A program made the translations under genes and the position numbers. The notes below the pieces were generated by a model. It saw only the letters and a program-made list of their open reading frames with translations. It made no database searches and was not told the DNA's origin. Positions 25,201-35,724 of a stretch of DNA of 64,000 nt are shown in pieces. The stretch's first letter is position 1; each line of letters begins with the position of its first letter. The stretch is from Moelleriella libera RCEF 2490 (lineage: Eukaryota > Ascomycota > Sordariomycetes > Hypocreales > Clavicipitaceae), in contig AZGY01000007.1 of the NCBI GenBank assembly GCA_001636675.1, positions 708,134 to 772,133 of the forward strand, written 5' to 3'.

Positions 25201-25936
25201 GTTGTGCAGCAAGGGACGGCGGCACGAGACAATCAATTGTACCAGATTCAGAGACAAGTAAGCTTAGTTCTTCCGTGGGTCCAGGCACATTCCATTGCCG
25301 CTGTGCTGGATCAAGCTGGCGTTAGGCGGAAGTACTTTTCGGGCCAATCTGGCTAGCTGGCCCTTTCGCTGGACGTTTCGAATTTGTGTTGCCCTCAGGC
25401 ATCTGCCGTGACGGGGAAATGATGTGTTCAGCAAGACCCAGCCAATGAGCGAGCAATCGGACGAAGGAGAAAAAAAAACGAGAAAGGCCATCGCTACCGC
25501 CGCATGAACCGTAATTGAGGCAGATTGGGGCAACGTGACATGACATGGATGGCATAGCATGACAAGAATACAGATGCAGCACACGGAGCACATGTCAGGA
25601 CACGGCTGCCACTGTATTGTACTGTACCATACCAATGTGCCGTTGTACGCAAGGTACGTAATCTCACGGTCCCTGACCGAGATGAACCAGGTTTAGCTTG
25701 GACCCTTGCACCCAAAATTGGTCGACCTGCTGGCTCCCTCCCCTTGCCGAGCCCCTGATACCTGAACGGGTGGGTGGTGGTGTTAGTATTGGCATCGTTT
25801 GAGGCTGTCGATTTTCCTCCATGTGGGGGATGTGCGCGTTCTTTTGTTCCACCCTCGTTCGATCGTTGCCCGCCGCCGCCAGCAGAGGGGAAGGAGAGGG
25901 GGGAGGGGAAAACTCGTGCCTGCCTTGTGCCTGCGT

Positions 25937-25966
25937 CCTGCTGGCCCTGTTCCTGCTGGCCCTGTT
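25937..25966. repeat. 15-bp tandem direct repeat
   Basis: CCTGCTGGCCCTGTT occurs twice head to tail (25937-25951 and 25952-25966), with partial copies on both sides. It is a small minisatellite in non-coding DNA. Confidence 0.8.
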
Positions 25967-26435
25967 CCTGCATTTTGCCCCCTTCCCGCGGTCCATTTAA
26001 AAAAAATTATTAGAGGAGGAAGACGCGCGTATTCGCCGCCGCTAGCAAAAGGAGAAGGCAATCACGGCAGCTGGCACCCGCATGGGCAGGCGTTCATCAC
26101 ACAGTGGCTCAACGAGTATTGTACAAAAAGGCCGGACGAGGCGTATTGATTCGTATTCGCGACCCCCTGGACGTCCATACGGTGCTGTACAGGGAGAAGG
26201 CGCACGGGAGAAGAAAAATCCAGAAAATAAATCCAATATTGATCCACCTTTGACTCTCGGCCCAGAGAGAGAGACAGAGAGAGAGCTTGGAGCTACCAAG
26301 TGCTCCGGGTCAGAAGCTGCCCGACGCGCAACAAGGCAATCGAGGAGCCCTCTTTTATCCTTTTGCTGCTCCTTTACTTTGAGCGGAACCGTGAGCACGG
26401 GGACTCGAGATTTCAGGGTATCCGTCCTCTGCCAC

Positions 26436-26720
26436 TTTTTTTTTTTTTTTTTTTTTCCCTTGCCCCATGGGTGTTTGATCCTCGGGTCGTGCTCCTCATA
26501 TCGCACTATGCGACACCCAAGTCCTATTATTATTTTCTTCCCCGTACAAACGGGTTTGTCTCGTCTTCATCAATACCAGTCCTTGGCTTGACTTAACAGG
26601 CCTGCCACTCCCTCGCTTGCACCTGTCACAGTTCCTTTTCTCTTACTTTTTCTTCCTTCTCTCTTCTTCCTCATCTCCCCTTCTTTCAGCCTCTCTCTCA
26701 CTACTTCGCCACAGTCTCAA
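26436..26720 (+). promoter_or_regulatory. T21 run and pyrimidine-rich leader upstream of the desaturase
   Basis: An uninterrupted run of 21 T at 26436-26456 is followed by a CT-rich tract at about 26629-26720. Poly(T) tracts exclude nucleosomes, and CT-rich blocks commonly precede fungal transcription starts, so this is the likely core promoter. Assignment is inference. Confidence 0.45.
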
Positions 26721-26950
26721 GTCCCATGCCATTGCAGCCAATATCGCTGTCCATGCCCCTTTTGTGTTCCCTCTGAAGGCGCAGCAGCCTCGACTGACTC
26801 GCATCGTTTCGAAGCTCTCGCGAGTTATAGTACTAAACCTGCCAGCTACCGCGCAAAAGAAGAGAGGAAAAGAAAAAAGGAAGACGTGAGCAGACTTCGA
26901 CGCTGCGGTGCCCCAACAAAAACCACAATACGTCGTGGCTCGCCTTCGTC

Positions 26951-29240
26951 ATGGCCACGCAGCGCAACTGGAGCAGGGATGCTGTCCTTTCGCCAGACGT
27001 CATTGACAGCATGATTGCTGCCGGCGACATCATTGTAATTTTTCAAGACTTTGTCCTCCGTCTCAATGGCTGGCTTGACCGCCATCCGGGCGGAAGCCTC
27101 GTCATGCTGCACATGGTCGGTAGAGATGCCACCGACGAGATCACAGCGTACGTATTTCCCAATTGGCGAATACTTTCTCGTGCTGGCTTTCTCTTCTCTT
27201 TTGCTTTTTGCCCCAGTACGCGCAATTCGTCGTCGCTGGATGCGAGAAGACGTGATTTTTCCGGCGACGGCGTCGTTTTTGGTGGTGGTTGTTGTTGCGG
27301 TGGCTGTGGTGATGCACGAGTGCTGGTTGTGGCGGTGGTGTCAGTGGTGGTGGCGGCGGGAGTCAAAAAAAGCGACTCCATTCTCGAAAGTACCGGATCG
27401 AGGTTTCGTGCTTATTTGCGGCCCGCTGCCACGCGCGGGGCGGGTTGCCATGCAAGGGCGGTGGAGGGGGGGAGGGGGGGAACGACATCTGCAAGAATCA
27501 GAAACAAGTCAGGGACGAGTCCGTTTGACAGGTGTGCTAATATTGCTTGCTTCGTCCAGGTATCACACCGAGGAAACGCTGCGCACTATGAAGGCATTCC
27601 GGATCGGCCGGAAGCCAACGGGTCCCTGGACGAACCGGACACCACCAATCAGAGGGGGCGTCTTTGGCACAGATGCCCCATCCGACGCCGCGCTGGACGA
27701 ATCCGATCTCGAGCTGGAAAAGGAAAAGTCATCTGTGGATGAAGGCTACGCCAGTGCAGCATCCTACCGATCGGCGAGTCGGTCGCCTGATCCTGAGGAG
27801 GTCGGCGGCGGACATGGCTCAGACTTTCTCTCGCCCGGACGGGCCGTTCCTCGCGCCAGACTCGCACACGCCTCACGAGAGGGAATAGCCGGCGACGATG
27901 GCTGCCTCGCCCAGGCCCAGGTCGCCCTCAATCCGGACGAGTGGACGCAACAGGCCATCCAGCAGGGCAAGGACGTTGACTTCCGCACCTATCCGTCTCT
28001 CGACTTCGAGGTCCAGCAAGGCATTGCTCTCAAGTACAGGCTGCTGCATAACCGCCTTCAGGATGCCGGCCTCTACGATTGCCCGTATGCTGAGTATGGC
28101 AAGGAAGCGGTCCGCTACACCATCCTCTTCGCCGCATTCCTGACTGCGTTGCGAGCGGAATGGTACACGACCTCTGCCATCTTTCTCGGCTTATTCTGGG
28201 TTTGTCACAGATCCTCTTTCGCCGCCAACACTTCCACGGCTAACATCCCTGGGTAGCATCAAATCATGTTCACAGTGCACGATGCTGGCCATCGAGCCAT
28301 TACCAAAAACTTCGTTGTAGACACATTGATCGGTCTCTTCATCGCCGATTTCGGCTGCGGCCTGTCCATGGGGTGGTGGAAGAGCAGCCATAATGTTCAT
28401 CACCTCATCACCAATCAGCCGGTACGTGTATCGGCCCCTTCTGCGCCCCTTCTGACCGGCAGTTCTCTCGCTAACTCGTGGCTGAAGGAGCATGACCCCG
28501 ACATCCAAAACCTCCCACTGTTCGCCACGTGCCCTTCCTTTTTCAAGTCCTTGCGGTCGACCTACTACAACTTCACCTTTGTCTGGGACAAGGCCTCTGA
28601 GATACTTGTTCCTTTCCAGAAGTATACGTATTATCCCATCATGGGCATCGCCCGTTTCAACCTTTACCTGCTGTCATGGCAGCACGTTCTCTCTTCAAAA
28701 TCGTCGGCCCTCGGAAGTAGCAAGGCTTGGTGGATCCGTCCTACCGAGATCGCCTTCATGGCTTGCTACTGGTATGTCTTTGGATACCTGCTCCTCTGGT
28801 CCTGTCTGCCCGATTGGACCACCCGCGTGGTATTCGTCCTCGTCTCTCATATTGTCACGATGCCTCTGCATGTGCAAATTACCCTCTCGCACTGGGGCAT
28901 GTCCACCTCTGATCTGGGCGAGGAGGAATCTTTTCCTCAGCGCCAGCTGCGAACAACCATGGACGTGGACTGTCCTGCTTGGCTGGACTTTATACATGGC
29001 GGCTTGCAGTTCCAGGCCGTCCATCACTTGTTTCCCCGTCTGCCAAGACACAACCTTCGCAAAGTCCAGACCTTGGTGAGGGAGTTTTGTGCCGAGACGG
29101 GCGTGCCATATTCGATTCTTGGGTTTATGGACGGCAATAAGAAGGTGCTCGGTCGCCTGGACGAGATCGGCGACCAGGTCAGGATACTAGTGAATTGTCA
29201 GAAGTACATGGCCATCACGGGAGAAAGCGGACTCCACTGA
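26951..29240 (+). CDS. delta-8 sphingolipid desaturase with N-terminal cytochrome b5 domain
   Basis: This membrane enzyme of the ER puts a delta-8 double bond in the long-chain base of glucosylceramide precursors, as in the fungal SLD/SldA family. Exons: 26951-27147, 27560-28199, 28257-28421, 28488-29240; 584 residues. The cytochrome b5 haem motif HPGG is at 45-48 and VGRDATDE follows. An acidic, Ser-rich linker (about 95-185) joins it to the desaturase domain. The three histidine boxes are HDAGH (287-291), HNVHH (324-328) and QAVHH (510-514); the Gln in the third box marks the b5-fused front-end class. Hydrophobic spans lie between the boxes. Intron 1 is long (412 nt) and G/T-rich; the others are 57-66 nt. 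Front-end fatty-acid desaturases are the alternative, but the fungal pattern favours sphingolipids. Confidence 0.93.
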
Positions 29241-30199
29241 GACGGCCGTTCCCTGTGTGTATATAACTTGTCGGTATACTTTCCTGTACACGACGCCCGG
29301 GTGGGTATACTATAGAGGCTCACGCACAATGATAGACCTGCATCGAAATCATGACAGCAGAAAGTTTTTTGCCCAAAAGAGACTCAGTTGCTTGACGCTG
29401 CGTGCTTGACCATGGATCTTTCAAGGAGAGCGTCGAGAGCGGTGGAGATCTGAATATTCCCATCACAGTGCATCGGGCAATGCCTAATGCCGAGAGTGAC
29501 AAACCTCCCCAATGAATCAAGTGATGGACAGCCAAGGTTGACAATTCTCTCCAATGAACCGACCAGCGTATCGTCAGCACATGTACCGCCAGATGCAGTC
29601 TTGCTATATGGCCAGCCGATGGACGCCTTGCACGCCCGTGATGATTCGACGACGAGCGTCCGCCAGTTGTCTATCGTCGGGCCCAGCACTGCCGTAGCAG
29701 GACGGATAGTAAGTGGAAGCAGGTGCTGGGCATTCCAGTGGTCGTGCGTGCAAGTCACTCACTCTCGCTGCTGCTGCTGCTTCCCTTCTCCTTCTTATCG
29801 TGAGCGGGACTGGCTTCTGCAGCACCCGACTGTGTGTATCATGTACTTTCAATGCGGAGAGGAATTCATGGTTTGAGAATATGTGGGCAAGTTGATTCTC
29901 ACCACCACCACCACCACCATACGACAGCACCTGCGCACACGTGTTGTGTCGTGTACATCATTTTGGTGGACGATCAGTCGTGTTCCCGGCATTGTCGGAG
30001 AGCGACAGCCGGTAATGGCAAGATACGTCTCCGTGGCTAACAAGCTGGCGAAAACGGCTCTATGGGTGCATTATCGTCATCAGTCAGTCACAAGCGCACG
30101 GATACACTCCAGGCCAAAATCTTCTCAATTCAATAGCTATCTATAATGGTAGTTTGATCTTCTTTCCAAAACATTCCAAGTACCACAGAGGTCCCTTCC
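29241..30199. other. convergent intergenic region
   Basis: 959 bp between the 3' ends of the desaturase (+) and nuclease (-). It contains an ACC/CCA repeat near 29900-29919 and a CTG repeat near 29767-29780. No supported gene. Confidence 0.5.
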
Positions 30200-32252
30200 T
30201 CAGGAGGCGCCGCACATGTCCAGCCGCGCGACGCTGGGGTCGTGATCGCTCGTCTGGCCCTTGAACTCCTGCCACGTATTCAGGTGGAGGTGCTCGACCG
30301 ACACGTTCCGCGTGAGACTCTCGCTGATGAACATGTGGTCGAGGGCTTCGCTGTTCTGGTCGTACAGGTACGTGTATCGCTCTACTTCCGGCAGTCCGGC
30401 TGCCTCGTCGGCTTCGACGAGGCCAGATTTGGCGGCAAAGACCTGCATCGGCCGCACCTGTGCGAATTCATTGAAGTCGCCCGAGGCGATGATGCGTGCC
30501 CCGGCATCCTTCTGCAGGATCTGGGCAATCAAATCCTGTATAGCTCGTCAGAGCAACGCTCCCTGTCTGTCTGTCCTTCTCTTCCTTCTTTGTGCTGGAC
30601 AGGACCGGACGCAAAAGGAAAACGGGATCGGGTAGAGGCATTACTTACGGCGGTCAGCTCCATCTGCCCAGTGCGCTTCTCAATCCCTTTGTTAACGGGG
30701 GGGCGCGGATCGCCGTGCAGACCCGTTGAGCCGCCTTTGCTGCTGAAGTGGACGTTGACGGTGAAAAACTCCTTCTTGGGCTGCTTGACAGTGGTCCACA
30801 TGGCGATCAAGGGCTTGCGGGTCGCCTCGAAATTGTCGTCCGTCTGGCCGATGCGGCCGGGATTGAACTTGAGTTCTGGCCCGTCCAACACTTCATTTGC
30901 GTCGTTGCTGGAGCCAGGATTGACCTTGTACAGCTCCACAGTATCTGGGCGGTAGAGATATGCGCAGCGAATGTTACCTCCGGGCTGGCCGCCGTCCTGG
31001 CCGTCAACGGGGTCAACGTCCGTGAAGTTGTAAGTCACCCCTGACAGCTTCTTGATGCCTTGCGTCAACGTCGATAGCGTCACATTGGCCGAGACAACAC
31101 CGTCGTTCGTTGGGCCCGAATTGTCCTGAACCTCCTGGAGGAAAACCAGATCCGGAAGCCGTAGCTTGTGAACGATCTGGTCAATGACGCTATTCATGTG
31201 CGGTGAGTCGGGCGCCAGATTCTCGGCGTTGTAGTCGGCCACAGTGAAGCCATGGCAGTCACCGGTGCCGGTGATGAACGTGGCCGGATACTCGGATGGG
31301 ACTGAGCCGGTGGGCTTGAGGGCTGTGAGAGGCAGGATTCGGTACGTTCCGAACGAGTAGTACACAACGCCAGTAACATCGCCGAGATAATCGCCCATTT
31401 TGGTGTCGGTCGGATTATGGGAGCCGTCGATGGGCGTTCCAAGGACAATGGTTTCGGGGTTGGCATCTATGATCATCTCATCAGCGTCGCGCGACACCGT
31501 GATGGGTCTGAGTAATTCGTCTTACCGCCCTTGAGCATCGTCACCCCGCCATGGCCATTGAGGCCCGTCACGGTATAATTGCCCCTGACCCATACGTCGC
31601 CGTACTTGTTCGGCCGGCTGACTTGGAACACGTTCTGGAGTGTAACGAGCTCTCCCACCAGGCTCTCCCAGAAGTCGAGCCCGGAGGTCTTTGGGTCCAA
31701 TCTTGGATTGGCAGCGCTGATGCTCGTTACGGCATTGGGGAATCCAAAGACGCCACCCTTATCGAGGCTGGAGTACTCCCGGTTGGGGGGTTGCGGTGTG
31801 TCAACGCCCACGATGAGCGGCTTGAAGGTGTTGCCGGACGAGACGACCACGATGTTTGAAGGCTTTGACAGTTCCGTGAGATATATGTGTTCCGGGTTGG
31901 ACCTGCACAAGGCACTCAACTCAGCATACAGTGTCCCTCTGCTTGGATACTTGACGCAAACGTACCGAAACTCTTTGACCACTCCATTCAAGGTCACCAC
32001 ATCACCCGTTTTGACCTGATTGCCGATCGTGTTGCTGAACACAAACAGACCCTCTGACGTGGCGGGATTGTTGTCGGGCTGCGTCGACCTCAGAAAGACG
32101 CCGTTTTCTGCGACGGCCGTAACCAGGCCCTTGACCTGACTGACGCTCTTGTCCTTGAAGGGCGACAAGAAGCGGTCTCCATTGATCTCGGCGATGCTGG
32201 TGCCCGCCGCCGTAGACGCAAGCGCTGTTGTGGCGCACAGCAACGACTTCAT
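30200..32252 (-). CDS. secreted endonuclease/exonuclease/phosphatase-family nuclease with N-terminal OB-like domain
   Basis: Four exons, in coding order: 32252-31966, 31902-31526, 31466-30649, 30535-30200; 605 residues. An N-terminal signal peptide (about 1-20, MKSLLCATTALASTAAG) indicates export. Residues about 30-100 resemble the OB-fold domain of bacterial extracellular nucleases (YhcR/ExeM type): VKGLVTAV...GVFLRS...GDVVTLNG. The catalytic EEP domain covers roughly 285-605: catalytic Glu in FLQEVQD (about 333), GDFN at 513-516 and the terminal SDHDP (Asp591/His592). These are the metal- and phosphate-handling residues of DNase I-like enzymes. Likely role is digestion of extracellular DNA or RNA for nutrients or in competition. 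The domain order matches bacterial secreted nucleases. All splice phases close. Confidence 0.92.
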
Positions 32253-33504
32253 GGTGCAAATCAAGGACGAGATGACGAGGAACGTGGAGCTGTATTCCTC
32301 GCACGCGCACGACACGGCGAGGTGAAGAGAATCGAGCACCATGTCGACGCGCTTTTTGTTATTTATGCCTATGCCCCCGTCGATCTGTAGAATGGCCGGT
32401 CTAGTAGCTTGCCAAGCTTATTCAACTTGCCCCCGCGGGGAACAAGCAACCCGCTACGCGAATCGTAGGTCGCGACGCCAGCATGGTCTGGCTTCCTGCC
32501 AGATCAATAGTCGTCTTGAGTCGTCTGCAGTGGTGACGGCCTCAGCGAATCAAGTATTCCGGCAGGTCTCGCAGGCTCGGCGGAGTCAAAGAGCGCGGGT
32601 ACCGAGCTCTGGATGAGATGCCGATTGGAAGGGGGGGGGCCGAGATGCAGCAGCTGGCTTGGCATTTCGCCCCCCTAACCCTCCCTCCCTTCTAGAGCTG
32701 AAAGCTTCCCGTGCAACAATTGACGATCAGATAAAAACTGTGGGGCCGATGCTATCACTCGTACCTTCCTCTCCAGGAACCTGCTCCCTCCACGTGCATT
32801 CTTGCTGCGACCAATCAGAAAGGCCTCGTCATGCGGAGCCGGCAGTTTAGCGCCAGCTTTCACCAAGCGGAAGGCTACCGCCCGCAAACAAACACTCAAA
32901 ATGGACGGGTACTTATTGCCGATCACAAAGCGGCATCGCCGAATCTACGAGGCTGATCAGGGTAGTTTGTGAGCTGGTAGCGTGATTTTAGAGTTGCCAT
33001 GTTGGCCCAACGCCAAAGCCCGCCATTTTGCCTGCTATTGCTACCGCGATGCCAAGAGAACAAAACACTCCCTCATCCGGATGCACCCAGATCCTGGCCC
33101 AGTGAACCTGCATGTCCACATGTCGTCTGGCCTGGCGCATCTCCATGCGCCATGTTCATGACCATGGAATGCTTTCAGCGGTCCACTGCAACGGCGCTGC
33201 ACTTAATACTTCGCAGAGTTCCACATTTCGTTCGCAAGCTTTGCTCACTTCTCAATTTTGATTCCCAGAACGGACCAACTCCCAGGACGGACAAAAGGTA
33301 AACGTCGCCCGAAGACTGAGATCCTTCTCCGTAGCCCGCCTATTTAGATGTCAGGCTTTTGGCATGACATCCTAATGATTCAATGGAGATCGTTGAGTGG
33401 TGCGAAGCGCCAAGGAGATGACACATTCCATCGCCATTTCGCACCATGAAAGACTTTGTAAGGCTTATCAACCATGCGCCGGCTGCCGGCCTCCGGCTGG
33501 GTCT
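32253..33504. other. intergenic: nuclease promoter and NMNAT 3' flank
   Basis: 1.25 kb with no supported gene. It contains a G9 run near 32630-32638. Short frames are not conserved-looking. Confidence 0.5.
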
Positions 33505-34627
33505 TCAACCTGCGCTTGGTCCCGGCAAATCATGGGCTCTCTCCTTTCCCTTACTGGGCGGGGCGAGGTCCAGTTCCGGTTGGTGCTCGTATATGTAATT
33601 TATGACTTCGTCAGGAATTCTGCATCGGTCAGTGACTTCCCGGCTCAAAAAGGGGCGGGATTGGCTTCCTACAAATAATCGATGGACATCTCCCTTTTCA
33701 AGAGAAGGCGGACTTTGGTTGATGATATGTCATTCGTCACGACCTGTACTATCGGGTCAGCCACCTTCCCTCCTTCCAAGTTTCGGGGGGCGAACGAACC
33801 TGTCTGACGACGTGGATATTCTTCTCCCACTGCTTGAGCGCCGCCAATGCCGAATCCAACTCGGTTCCTGTTCGCTCGAGGACAAAAATGCCGAAGTTGC
33901 CGAGGATATGGTCAACATCTTTGGCATCCCAGAGGTCAGGAGTGCTGATAGTTTGTATCAAGTCGGCACCGGCTAGAAGGACGATTTTCGCATGTTTACG
34001 GCTGCCGTCGGTGCATTCAATGCCGCCCATAACATGGTTGATTTCATAATCAAAATGATCTAATACTCGGGCAGTCGGAATGTACGTCGGGCTTTCGGCT
34101 TCCCAAGGATCTACCATAAGCCATTTGGAGCTGTTCTCGGCCGCTAGTCGGCACATCTGTATTCGGTGATGGGCCGGTGCCAACCCTTTTTTCTTGTATG
34201 CATCCGACACGGGCGAGAGGTACCCTCCAACCACATCGAAACCTATCCAGGTCAGGTCAAGCCAGTTCCCTTTGTCTTGTCTCCGCCCATTGAAGAGACA
34301 GGGCAAGCGCAGTCTGCTTACCTTCGTTGCGGGCATGATCTCGCGCCATCGGAAACATGCGCAGATGCAGAAACGTTGGGGGCGAGACTAAAAGCTACAT
34401 TAGCATGCGTTTGCGACACTTGGTTTTTCTGCCATGTTTCCACTCACATGAGCCACATGCGACGAGCACCAAGGGCGTCTAGATACCGTCAGAACAGAGA
34501 AGGGCATAAACGAGGCGGACGTGTGCGGGCTTACTCGGCCGGGATCGCAGGTGCGTGCGAGCCGGTGGGAGGGAAAAATGTAGCCCTCGGCCGTCATCTT
34601 CTTGACGTACGGAAAGTCGGACGCCAT
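33505..34627 (-). CDS. nicotinamide/nicotinate mononucleotide adenylyltransferase (NMNAT)
   Basis: Joins ATP with NMN or NaMN to make NAD or deamido-NAD, the shared last step of NAD synthesis and salvage. Six exons, in coding order: 34627-34535, 34478-34448 (31 nt), 34387-34322 (66 nt), 34242-33800, 33743-33673, 33619-33505; 272 residues. The nucleotidyl-transferase signature GSFSPPTFLHLRMF spans about 40-53 and is built from exons 2 and 3. VVGGYLSPVSD follows. The second ATP motif, ISSTKVR, is at about 217-223, then the conserved YLIPDEVINYI. The 31-nt exon is certain because it alone supplies TPLVLVACGS in frame. The C-terminal tail (after HQPELDL) is short and Pro/Lys-rich. The ATG at 34627 was chosen as the only nearby in-frame start before GYIFPSHRLAR. 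Confidence 0.94.
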
Positions 34628-35724
34628 TACGTGCTTGGCCGATGGGCTGATTGTTGCGTGACAAAATCTTTGGCGGCAGGAATCAGACCCTTTTCGCGCA
34701 GGCGGTGGCGGATACGCCGAGAGAAGGGCGAGGCTGTATGGCTTTTGCTCGCGCGGGGAGCTGGAGGGGCCGCCGACAATCCAAGGATGCAATCTTTCGC
34801 GAAATGTATGGCAGGGTGATGTTCACCGAGAACAGGCAACCTGCAGCAGCGGCACCACCGGAATAACAGCGCGGACTGGATGTTGAGTCAGAGGGCGGAG
34901 CAGAAAGGTGGCTCGTTCGTGGAAGAATTCGTCGGCAGCGGATTCGTGGAAATGGCGGGCGAGGTTGATAGGAACAGGTCGGGGGCCGAGACTTGCCGGC
35001 AGTGACAACGGCCGTCAGGTGAAAGTGGGAAGCCGTTAGGTGAAAGTGGGAAACCGTTGAGGTGAAGATGACAGAATTCCGACCAATCCAGCCGAGCCGA
35101 GACGAGTCGAGTTGAGTTCAGACGTTCTTCGCCGTCGCCGGAACGAATGGTCGGTCCTGCCTGGCAACTGGCGGGGTCCGACTCCGTCAATGCGGACGAA
35201 GCATTCATGCTGGTTTGCTGACTTGTGGAGCCCTTTATACCCCTTGCGGCAAGGCGCCCCCTCCTCCATTGCACCACATGCATGGCATCATCCCGCTGCA
35301 AAACCTGCATGGCAACCAGAACTTGTCGAGACATGTGGTTCAGATACCGTCGTCGCCCGCTTTTCTGGTCAGGCCAAGCTTGCGTGACGCAGACGTCTCT
35401 GCGGCGCGGCGCGGTCGTCTGCATCACGGGATCTCCCAGCCAGCGATATGAAGATCTCACAGTGACCATTTTCCGACGATATGAATGTCAAGAGGGGACA
35501 CAGCCCTCATCACGTCGGGCCAGTCAGCGATGACAGTATGCACCGCGGTTGACAACAAGCGCTGCTGCGAGTGCGGCAACCCAAGACGCTACGACAGCCA
35601 TTCATGAGAGGGGCCTATGTACTTAGGTGGGCGTCACTGTGTCCGTTGGGTCGCCTCCAGCTATTCGTCAATCGACGGTTAAGTGCAACACTCGCATCAT
35701 GGCAACTCCCCAACGCTACGGCGC
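34628..35724. other. intergenic between NMNAT and PNPOx-FNR genes
   Basis: 1.1 kb holding the NMNAT promoter and the 3' flank of the next gene. It contains two tandem 21-bp units at 35017-35058. No supported gene. Confidence 0.5.
35017..35058. repeat. 21-bp tandem repeat, two units
   Basis: AGGTGAAAGTGGGAAGCCGTT (35017-35037) is repeated with one G/A difference at 35038-35058, then a partial third copy (GAGGTGAAGATG). It lies about 0.4 kb upstream of the NMNAT start. Confidence 0.8.

Larger units (their letters stand above)
22300..26950. other. 4.65-kb gap between divergent genes
   Basis: It lies between the MFS start (-) and the desaturase start (+). Open frames are short, overlapping and without family character; I support no gene. 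Contents: a 15-bp direct repeat at 25937-25966, an A-run near 24985-24997, a T21 run at 26436-26456, and a strongly pyrimidine-rich tract at about 26629-26720. That tract probably marks the desaturase leader or transcription start area. The gap is far longer than a typical promoter, so a non-coding RNA or rapidly evolving gene is possible. Confidence 0.5.

Noticed and set aside
24761..25288. 175-codon minus-strand frame in the 4.65-kb gap
   Set aside because: Includes a homopolymer-encoded Phe run, has overlapping frames, and no family resemblance.
25494..25973. 159-codon minus-strand frame starting with a Gln/Gly repeat
   Set aside because: Its start is only the translated 15-bp minisatellite; the rest is low-complexity.
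26042..26506. 154-codon minus-strand frame near the T21 run
   Set aside because: Poly-Lys comes from the T21 tract; not a credible gene.
34823..35469. 193-codon minus-strand frame containing a seven-residue repeat
   Set aside because: The repeat is the translated 21-bp tandem DNA repeat; no supported protein.
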